Source: Asparagopsis taxiformis (taxonomy: Eukaryota; Rhodophyta; Florideophyceae; Bonnemaisoniales; Bonnemaisoniaceae). From it: a stretch of 64,000 bases of DNA. Within the stretch, counting starts at the first letter, position 1. The number at the start of each line of letters is the position of its first letter. The notes under the pieces are model-generated. The model did no database searches, was not told the origin of the DNA, and was given only the letters and a program-made list of their open reading frames with translations. Both the position numbers and the translations under genes were made by a program. This document shows, piece after piece, positions 42,830 through 53,000 of the stretch. The DNA is taken from NCBI GenBank assembly GCA_030407315.1, contig JALQPE010000100.1, positions 1 through 64,000 on the forward strand, given 5' to 3'.

Positions 42830-43348
42830 ATGAAATTCACCAGTCGTTGCGTAGTGCTCGTTGTAGCATGTGTTCTACTTCTTCCAGTCGTCACCGCACA
42901 ACCTGGGGCCTGCCGTCGGGCGGCTCGTAGATGCAATTTGATGTTTGAGGGCACGGACGGCTCGGTGTTCCGTTTCTCCCCCGGCGAGCCTAACACGCCG
43001 TTGACGCCGAGGATTGTGTCCAAGGGCGATGAACGCATCGGTCGTATATTCAGAATGGGTGTCATTTCTGTGGTGCTCGTCGGAGGACGGGAGAGACCGG
43101 TCACCGAATTTTCGGTTACCAATACGTTTATCAGACCGGTGCCGATCCCAAATTCACCCGGATCGGCGTTGGGTCATTTGCCTTTTACAGCGGAGATGCT
43201 GAATATGGAGAGAACGGGTGGCTGTCTTCGCATTTTCTTCCGTAATTTCCAGATTCTTTCGGAGGATGAGAGCACCGTCCTGGAAACCAGAACTGGTGTG
43301 CCGAGGAGCGAGAATATGTGTGTGGTTGTTATGGCACCTGATCCGTGA
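42830..43348 (+). CDS. Small secreted protein, unknown function (172 aa)
   Basis: The ATG at 42,830 is chosen because it puts a classic signal peptide at the N-terminus: MKFTSRC, then hydrophobic VVLVVACVLLLPVV, with predicted cleavage after VVTA (residue 23). The frame is open further upstream but that part is not protein-like. The mature ~149 residues contain four cysteines (28, 35, 132, 164), enough for two disulfides, and beta-strand-like segments (VISVVLVGG, CLRIFFRNFQIL). No family recognised. It is the only + strand gene within the SLR cluster and is transcribed divergently from the 547-aa SLR gene, with about 1.15 kb between starts. Confidence 0.65.
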   Translation: MKFTSRCVVLVVACVLLLPVVTAQPGACRRAARRCNLMFEGTDGSVFRFSPGEPNTPLTPRIVSKGDERIGRIFRMGVISVVLVGGRERPVTEFSVTNTFIRPVPIPNSPGSALGHLPFTAEMLNMERTGGCLRIFFRNFQILSEDESTVLETRTGVPRSENMCVVVMAPDP

Positions 43349-43690
43349 TCTGTGTGATGAAAGTTTGTTTTGCATGAGTTGTGTTGCTTTGTTGATGTTG
43401 TATTTCAAGGAATAAGTAGAGTAGTGTAAACGTTTCTTTGAATGATGATGATGATGGTGAAAAACCTGGGGATGAAGGGAATTTAGTCTTGTCGCGGCGA
43501 TGTGGGCAAATATAATGTTCTGCCAAGGCTCGCTTTAGTTCAGATTTCATTATTTCGTCTTGAAGTTCATCGCTACGCAACACAGAAATTATAGCCGACC
43601 CCTGACGAGGGTTCCCCACGGCACTCCAGCTAAGTGCGTCATAACAGTATGTGATGAACCAGACACAAGTATTATCGCTAGTTTGTCCAT
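43349..43690. other. Downstream spacer
   Basis: 3' side of the secreted-protein gene. A GATGATGATGATGGTGA microsatellite lies near 43,443. No gene; the - strand frame crossing it leads into the decayed SLR gene. Confidence 0.4.
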
Positions 43691-44303
43691 TGCACAACAG
43701 TCCCATTCCTTCCCGATCGCTCACTCCAACATCATCGGTGCCGAAGTCTAGCAAGCATCCCAGCGAAAGGCTGAACACTAGAGCACAATTTTTGGATTTG
43801 TCCATCGTTCGCCCAAACAGCGCGACAAACATCCCTTCCAACGCCCACTGCATCATTGGTTAGCATAAACCCAAGGCTGACCATTGCATCAGTCATTGGC
43901 CGCACGGATTACTTTATCCAACAGATACCTCCGTCATCGCACAATACCGAATATAGATTATACATTCCGTATCAACCCTCTCCCTCAATCGCTCGCTCAT
44001 ACATCTACGTACCACGTTGCATGTATCTTTCTGCCCCCTCGACAGCTTGCATGTATATCAAGATTACATACAGCAAACCAATACCCTCCCACAATAGTTC
44101 TCTCCAACAAGCCCACGCCACCATTAATATCCTTTGCTACACCAAGCGCATTGTCGCTCAGAACCATATCCACATTCGCCATCGCATCATAGTTGCTATT
44201 CTCCTCCACAACACATCTCACACACACTTGGCTGTAGCTGCAACATCTCTCCCAACCCCTGGAGCCCGTTCCCGAGGGCCTTTGCAGCAGCGAACGAGGT
44301 ACT
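43691..44303 (-). pseudogene. Heavily decayed Sel1-like-repeat gene
   Basis: Relics on the - strand in several phases: SFAAAKALGNG near 44,300 (compare MYAAAKALEQG), then CVVEENSNYDAMANVDMVL and GVAKDINGGVGLLERTI. Further on, near 43,880-43,800, comes AMVSLGFMLTNDAVGVGRD followed by VCRAVW. Order and spacing match an SLR gene of the cluster, with multiple frameshifts. No coding capacity remains. Confidence 0.7.
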
Positions 44304-45515
44304 GAATGCTGACGGTAGAGTGGATAAATGTTTCTCAACGAGAGCTTCTCGGCAGATGATTACAGTGAGGCATTGCAAACTTTCATGGTGCAGTAGTATC
44401 TACGCAAGTAGCGAAAAAACGTTCGTTTCACGTTGGATCCATTCAGAGGCGTGCATCGTCTGCCGCTCGCTGGAGCTTTCACTCCATGCATGCTCTTGGC
44501 TGGGATGCGTCATGACTCATGCAATGGACAGTGGAGAAGCATAAACATAATTGCTTCTCCCGGTGACGCGCTGAGCCGAATCGATTCAGATCCTTGTGAG
44601 CTGCTGTTGGTCAACAATGTGTACGTATGAGGACACTCCAACAGTAGCATGCAGTTGTATGCTTGCTTGATCCAAAGTCATAAACTTGCGAACAACAGTC
44701 GTTGTGATTCACACGCTGCACAACACAGTAGACTTTTTTTGGAAACGGACCCTTGCATCCAGCTTTCAGTACCTCGGATATGTTTCGCGCGAACAATTGG
44801 TGTGATATGTTCTTACCTCTGGTTATTTCAGAGCAAGTCGACAATTTTGTCAATAGACATGCTGTGCCTCGAGCCTCGCTGCTCTGCATCTTCGGTGTTT
44901 GAATTAAACATCGAAGGAATAAAACGGAAGGATGCAGTGCTCGATAAACCGAGATGTTGGTGTTGTGCGGGGAAGAATCATTTCGGAGGCTACGTTATCT
45001 GTCTGCGGCGCAGAATTGGAGAGAAGAAATCGTGATCAAATTCATCAGTACTCTATCTGATCAAAAAATACAGTGATTTCCTGACCCATTTCCAAGCCCG
45101 CTTGACTGCCACAACCATTGTTCAGGCTTCAACGAACAACACAGTGCACCATTTTATAGGTGACATTTCCGAAGCCAGCACTGACTATGCGACAGTCTCT
45201 CGTATGAAAGCTCGAAGAACGCAACGATGTAGCCTTTCACCCGAGCAGTGCGAAAAAATGGAATATCTTCCCTGTCTGCGACGTAATCGATGTGCTACCT
45301 TCAAACCGTCGCTTCATTGTCCAGAGCAGACTGAAATGTGGCGAAAATGCACAGTGGAAAATGAGCGGTGCACTCCTCGAACAAGAGATACGACCCAGAG
45401 TTGAACAGCGGGAGATGATGATGGTGTAGCGCTGGTGGATACTGAACGACGATGGAAATCTGAGCACGAAATATTTCTCACCATTCGTAACGGGAATAGT
45501 AGGTGTGACAACAAT
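44304..45515. other. SLR intergenic region
   Basis: No gene recognised. 44,650-44,790 is a diverged copy of 39,338-39,482. Short frames such as 45,102-45,404 (+, Cys-rich) have no supporting signal. Confidence 0.4.
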
Positions 45516-46355
45516 CTACTCCAGTTTACTTGACACCAACAAGCCTGCGAGATCATCAATCACATCCGAATCCATCTTCTCGTCGCAACAAATCTGATAA
45601 AGTCTTTCAGCTCGCAAGAAATCCGCTTCAACACCAGGTGCGCCATACACCATAATTCTCGCGAGGTTGAGCACTACATCCGCGTGGATATCCTCTCTCA
45701 CTACTCTGTCATACAGCGACACAGCCCGAGCAGCGTCTTGTTCGACATCCGCAACCTCATCGATAAGCACTGAAGCCAATTTCATCATCGCCTGATGATC
45801 ATTTCCGATTTCAATGGCTCGTTCGTAGAGCATAATAGCGCGTGTGATGTCTCTATCGATACCCATATCTCCCTCCAGCATCCATCCGAGATGCACCATA
45901 GCGTGACAATTATTTCCCTCGGCGATTGCTCGTTCAAATAACTCAGCTGCTCGAAGCTCGTCCTGCTCCACACCAACTTCGCCGTAGAGCAGTATCAATC
46001 CTAGGTCATTCATTGCACTACAGTTGCCGTCCCTCTCGATCGCTCGCTCGTACAACGACACGGCACGTCGCACATCTCGCTCGAAGGCCTCGTCACCGAC
46101 TTCCATCAAACGACCTAGTTCATACATCGCATCGCAGTTACTGCCTTCTTCCACAGCCCTCTCCAGTATCCCCATCGCTCTTCCCCCGTCTCTCTCGACT
46201 CCCTCCGCTCCACGACTCAATATCCTCCCCAGTCTGTACATCGCCTCATAGTTGTTCTCTTCCGCAATGCACCGCTCGTATAGTTGGACTGCAGCTGCAA
46301 CATCTTTTCCAGCCTGGCCGGTCCCTTGCTCAAGCGCCTTCGCGGCAGCGTACAT
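45516..46355 (-). CDS. Sel1-like-repeat protein, 279 aa
   Basis: Intact frame from ATG at 46,355 with seven SLRs and the same start (MYAAAKALEQGTGQAG) and end (DLAGLLVSSKLE) as the 547-aa paralogue. Its first two repeats and 23 bp of leader are nucleotide-identical to 41,447-41,701, while the 3' part is only about 85-90% identical, which points to gene conversion of the 5' end. It has half the repeat number of its paralogue. Soluble scaffold role inferred from the family; partner unknown. Confidence 0.88.
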   Translation of the reverse strand: MYAAAKALEQGTGQAGKDVAAAVQLYERCIAEENNYEAMYRLGRILSRGAEGVERDGGRAMGILERAVEEGSNCDAMYELGRLMEVGDEAFERDVRRAVSLYERAIERDGNCSAMNDLGLILLYGEVGVEQDELRAAELFERAIAEGNNCHAMVHLGWMLEGDMGIDRDITRAIMLYERAIEIGNDHQAMMKLASVLIDEVADVEQDAARAVSLYDRVVREDIHADVVLNLARIMVYGAPGVEADFLRAERLYQICCDEKMDSDVIDDLAGLLVSSKLE

Positions 46356-47002
46356 GGTAGAATAACGTAAGGAGGGGGCAAAACGGTTGGCCGCTTCTCG
46401 GCGGAAATGGCAGCACTAATGTATGTGCCGGGTATGTTCACGTCGACGTTAGATGCAAAATGGGACAGCAAACAAACATCATGACGTTGTAGTTTATCAA
46501 AGTTGGATGCACCATGGGATCCTCGTGCGGCGAGATGTGACTTCATGGATGCCGAGTTGGACAGCAGAGTAACAAGTGGCAAAACGAGTTTCTCGCTGTG
46601 GTCGGCAGAAGACGCCACGCCGTGGACTGGCCGACTAAATATAGATGCTTTTCCAGAACTCTCATATTCCGTTGCTGCCTGCAAGTGAAACAGTCCTCAT
46701 CGGACAGTGTTCTCATACCGAAACCTGATTTCGTACAGTCGTCCGCTAAACATGAAACTCAAAGTTTCTCGGCTGTTTCAAATCAACACGACACGACGTC
46801 TTCACCACTCTCTCAAACTTTCCCATCGCTCCATCGCCTATACCCTCCTCCTCCCGTCCTACACCCCGCTAGATAAACATGTAGCCCATTGTCCACACAT
46901 CTAAACTACACAAATTGCGTCACATCACCACCAACAACGTTTCAAATTGATTTAGTTTTACACTTCCAGAGCTCTGCTATATTCATATTACTCAACATCA
47001 CC
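46356..47002. other. Spacer; right part shared with copies 2 and 3 of the giant gene
   Basis: From about 46,712 (TTCTCATACCGAAACCTGAT) to 47,002 the sequence matches the 3' flanks of the other giant-gene copies (56,650-57,067 and 62,604-63,023), with one internal deletion of roughly 120 bp here. This marks the left edge of the duplicated block. No gene seen. Confidence 0.55.
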
Positions 47003-50000
47003 TCACTCCTCCGTGCTAGTTTTCACTGATATCACCAACTCGGCAAGCTCCTTGACCACATCCACATCCCCCTCTAGATTCCGCTCTGCACACCTGCGCA
47101 ATAGTCTTTCAGCCCGACCTCTATCCGCTTCTACACCGCGCGCCCCGTACGCTAGAATTCTTCCAAGATACACCTCGGCGTACGGATTGTCATACTCATC
47201 CACAACTCGCTCATATAGTGCCACTGCACGGATTGCATCTTGTTCGAAACCATCACCACCCTTTGCCAGGAGGGATGCCAAATTCATCATTGCACGAGCA
47301 TTACTTTCCTCCTCGATGGCTCGCTCGTATAGCTTGATGGCGCGACGGATGTCTCTGTCTACCCCGGAGCCACGCTCCAGCATCTCTCCGAGCTCAACCA
47401 TGGCCCGACAATTATCCCATTCATCGATGGCACGCTGCAACAATGCCGCTGCACGACAAACATCCTTCTCGACACCATGTCCCCCATCCTGCAGTATAGT
47501 TACCAGGTTGTACATTGCGTCACAATTTGCATCATCCTCGATCGCTTGCTCATATAACGATACTGCTCGCTGTAGATCTTGTTCAACTCCTTCAGTGTCA
47601 AACTGAAATAATCGTCCCAGTTCATACATTGCATCACTATCTTCTCCTTCTGTTATCGCCCTCTCAAATAGCGACACTGCACGGTCGATGTCTCGCTCGA
47701 CACCATCCGCTCCATCTCGCAATATCATTCCGTGATAGTACATCGCTTCGCAAACATTCCCTTCTTCTATCGCTCGCTCGTATAACGATACTGCACGACA
47801 CACATCCTTCTCGACTCCATCTCCGCCTTCTTCTAGTGTGATCGCCAGATTGTACATCGCATAAACGTTCCCATCCTTCTCGATCGCTCGCTCATATAAC
47901 GATACTGCTCGCTGTAAATCTTGTTCAACTCCTTCAGTATCATACTGGAACAACAATCCCAGTGAGTTCATTGCACGACTATCTTCTCCTTCTGCCATCG
48001 CTCTCTCAAATAGCGACACTGCACGGTCGATGTCTCTCGCGACACCATCCGCTCCATCTTCCAATATCATTCCGAGATAGTACATCGCTCCGCAATGATT
48101 CCCTTCTTCTATCGCTCGCTCGTATAACGATACTGCACGACATACATCTTTCTCGACTCCATCTCCACCTTCTCGTAGTACTATCGCCAGATTACACATC
48201 GCATAAACGTTCGCATCCTTCTCGATCGCTCGCTCATATAACGATACTGCTCGCTGTAAATCTTGTTCAACTCCTTCAGTATCAGAATGGAACAACACTC
48301 CCAGTGAGTTCATTGCATCACTATCTTCTCCTTCTGCTATCGCCCTCTCAAATAGCGACACTGCACGGTCGATGTCTCTCGCGACACCATCCGCACCATT
48401 TGTCAATATCATTCCGAGAATGCACATCGCTCCGCAATGATTCCCTTCTTCTATCGCTCGCTCGTATAACGATACTGCACGACATACATCTTTCTCGACT
48501 CCATCTCCACCTTCTCGTAGTACTATCGCCAGATTACACATCGCATAAACGTTCGCATCCTTCTCGATCGCTTGCTCATATAACGATACTGCTCGCTGTA
48601 AATCTTGTTCAACTCCTTCAGTATCATACTGGAACAACAATCCCAGATCATTCATTGCACGACTATCTTCTCCTTCTGCCATCGCTCTCTCGAGTAGCGA
48701 CACTGCACGGTCGATGTCTCTCTCAACACCATCCGCACCATTTGTCAATATCATTCCGAGAATGCACATCGCTCCGCAATGATTCCCTTCTTCTATCGCT
48801 CGCTCGTATAACGATACTGCACGACACACATCCTTCTCGACTCCATCTCCCCCTTCTTCTAGTACCATCGCCAGATTGTACATCGCATAAACGTTCGCAT
48901 CCTTCTCGATCGCTCGCTCATATAACGATACTGCTCGCTGTAAATCTTGTTCAACTCCTTCAGTATCATACTGGAACAACACTCCCAGTGAGTTCATTGC
49001 ATCACTATCTTCTCCTTCTGCTATCGCCCTCTCAAATAGCGACACTGCACGGTCGATGTCTCTCGCGACACCATCCGCACCATTTGTCAATATCATTCCG
49101 AGAATGCACATCGCTCCGCAATGATTCCCTTCTTCTATCGCTCGCTCGTATAACGATACTGCACGACATACATCTTTCTCGACTCCATCTCCACCTTCTC
49201 GTAGTACTATCGCCAGATTACACATCGCATAAACGTTCGCATCCTTCTCGATCGCTCGCTCATATAACGATACTGCTCGCTGTAAATCTTGTTCAACTCC
49301 TTCAGTATCAGAATGGAACAACAATCCCAGATCATTCATTGCACGACTATCTTCTCCTTCTGCCATCGCTCTCTCGAGTAGCGACACTGCACGGTCGATG
49401 TCTCTCTCAACACCATCCGCTCCATCTTCTAGTATCAATCCTAGATGGTACATCGCTCCGCAATGATTCCCTTCTTCTATCGCTCGCTCGTATAACGATA
49501 CTGCACGACATACATCTTTCTCGACTCCATCTCCACCTTCTCGTAGTACTATCGCCAGATTACACATCGCATAAACGTTCGCATCATTCTCGATCGCTCG
49601 CTCATATAACGATACTGCTCGCTGTAAATCTTGTTCAACTCCTTCAGTATCAGAATGGAACAACACTCCCAGATCATTCATTGCACGACTATCTTCTCCT
49701 TCTGCCATCGCTCTCTCAAATAGCGACACTGCACGGTCGATGTCTCTCGCGACACCATCCGCTCCATCTTCTAGTATCAATCCTAGATGGTACATCGCTC
49801 CGCAATGATTCCCTTCTTCTATCGCTCGCTCGTATAACGATACTGCACGACATACATCTTTCTCGACTCCATCTCCACCTTCTCGTAGTACTATCGCCAG
49901 ATTACACATCGCATAAACGTTCGCATCCTTCTCGATCGCTCGCTCATATAACGATACTGCTCGCTGTAAATCTTGTTCAACTCCTTCAGTATCAGAATGG

Positions 50001-53000
50001 AACAACACTCCCAGTGAGTTCATTGCATCACTATCTTCTCCTTCTGCTATCGCCCTCTCAAATAGCGACACTGCACGGTCGATGTCTCTCGCGACACCAT
50101 CCGCACCATTTGTCAATATCATTCCGAGAATGCACATCGCTCCGCAATGATTCCCTTCTTCTATCGCTCGCTCGTATAACGATACTGCACGACATACATC
50201 TTTCTCGACTCCATCTCCACCTTCTCGTAGTACTATCGCCAGATTACACATCGCATAAACGTTCGCATCCTTCTCGATCGCTTGCTCATATAACGATACT
50301 GCTCGCTGTAAATCTTGTTCAACTCCTTCAGTATCATACTGGAACAACAATCCCAGATCATTCATTGCACGACTATCTTCTCCTTCTGCCATCGCTCTCT
50401 CAAATAGCGACACTGCACGGTCGATGTCTCTCGCGACACCATCCGCTCCATCTTCCAATATCATTCCGAGATAGTACATCGCTCCGCAATGATTCCCTTC
50501 TTCTATCGCTCGCTCGTATAACGATACCGCACGACATACATCTTTCTCGACTCCATCTCCACCTTCTCGTAGTACTATCGCCAGATTACACATCGCATAA
50601 ACGTTCGCATCATTCTCGATCGCTCGCTCATATAACGATACTGCTCGCTGTAAATCTTGTTCAACTCCTTCAGTATCAGAATGGAACAACACTCCCAGTG
50701 AGTTCATTGCACGACTATCTTCTCCTTCTGCCATCGCTCTCTCAAATAGCGACACTGCACGGTCGATGTCTCTCGCGACACCATCCGCACCATTTGTCAA
50801 TATCATTCCGAGAATGCACATCGCTCCGCAATGATTCCCTTCTTCTATCGCTCGCTCGTATAACGATACTGCACGACATACATCTTTCTCGACTCCATCT
50901 CCACCTTCTCGTAGTACTATCGCCAGATTACACATCGCATAAACGTTCGCATCCTTCTCGATCGCTCGCTCATATAACGATACTGCTCGCTGTAAATCTT
51001 GTTCAACTCCTTCAGTATCAGAATGGAACAACACTCCCAGATCATTCATTGCATCACTATCTTCTCCTTCTGCTATCGCTCTCTCGAGTAGCGACACTGC
51101 ACGGTCGATGTCTCTCGCGACACCATCCGCACCATTTGTCAATATCATTCCGAGAATGCACATCGCTCCGCAATGATTCCCTTCTTCTATCGCTCGCTCG
51201 TATAACGATACTGCACGACATACATCTTTCTCGACTCCATCTCCACCTTCTCGTAGTACTATCGCCAGATTACACATCGCATAAACGTTCGCATCCTTCT
51301 CGATCGCTTGCTCATATAACGATACTGCTCGCTGTAAATCTTGTTCAACTCCTTCAGTATCATACTGGAACAACAATCCCAGTGAGTTCATTGCACGACT
51401 ATCTTCTCCTTCTGCCATCGCTCTCTCGAGTAGCGACACTGCACGGTCGATGTCTCTCTCAACACCATCCGCTCCATCTTCTAGTATCAATCCTAGATGG
51501 TACATCGCTCCGCAATGATTCCCTTCTTCTATCGCTCGCTCGTATAACGATACTGCACGACATACATCTTTCTCGACTCCATCTCCACCTTCTCGTAGTA
51601 CTATCGCCAGATTACACATCGCATAAACGTTCGCATCATTCTCGATCGCTCGCTCATATAACGATACTGCTCGCTGTAAATCTTGTTCAACTCCTTCAGT
51701 ATCAGAATGGAACAACACTCCCAGTGAGTTCATTGCACGACTATCTTCTCCTTCTGCCATCGCTCTCTCAAATAGCGACACTGCACGGTCGATGTCTCTC
51801 GCGACACCATCCGCACCATTTGTCAATATCATTCCGAGAATGCACATCGCTCCGCAATGATTCCCTTCTTCTATCGCTCGCTCGTATAACGATACTGCAC
51901 GACATACATCTTTCTCGACTCCATCTCCACCTTCTCGTAGTACTATCGCCAGATTACACATCGCATAAACGTTCGCATCCTTCTCGATCGCTTGCTCATA
52001 TAACGATACTGCTCGCTGTAAATCTTGTTCAACTCCTTCAGTATCATACTGGAACAACAATCCCAGATCATTCATTGCACGACTATCTTCTCCTTCTGCC
52101 ATCGCTCTCTCAAATAGCGACACTGCACGGTCGATGTCTCTCGCGACACCATCCGCTCCATCTTCCAATATCATTCCGAGATAGTACATCGCTCCGCAAT
52201 GATTCCCTTCTTCTATCGCTCGCTCGTATAACGATACCGCACGACACACATCTTTCTCGACTCCATCTCCGCCCTTTCGTAGTACCATCGCCAGATTACA
52301 CATCGCATAAACGTTCTCATCCTTCTCGATCGCTTGCTCATATAACGATACTGCTCGCTGTAAATCTTGTTCAACTCCTTCAGTATCATACTGGAACAAT
52401 AATCCCAGTTCATACATTGCATCACTATCTTCTCCTTCTGCTATCGCTCTCTCGAGTAGCGACACTGCACGGTCGATATCTCTCGCGACACCATCCGCTC
52501 CATCTCGCAATATCATTCCGAGATTGTACATCGCTCCGCAATGATTCCCTTCTTCTATCGCTCGCTCGTATAACGATACCGCACGACACACATCTTTCTC
52601 GACTCCATCTCCGCCCTTTCGTAGTACCATCGCCAGATTACACATCGCATAAACGTTCGCATCCTTCTCGATCGCTTGCTCATATAACGATACTGCTCGC
52701 TGTAAATCTTGTTCAACTCCTTCAGTATCATACTGGAACAATAATCCCAGTTCATACATTGCATCACTATCTTCTCCTTCTGCTATCGCTCTCTCAAATA
52801 GCGACACTGCACGGTCGATGTCTCTCGCGACACCATCCGCTCCATCTTCCAATATCATTCCGAGATAGTACATCGCTCCGCAATGATTCCCTTCTTCTAT
52901 CGCTCGCTCGTATAACGATACCGCACGACACACATCTTTCTCGACTCCATCTCCGCCCTTTCGTAGTACCATCGCCAGATTACACATCGCATAAACGTTC

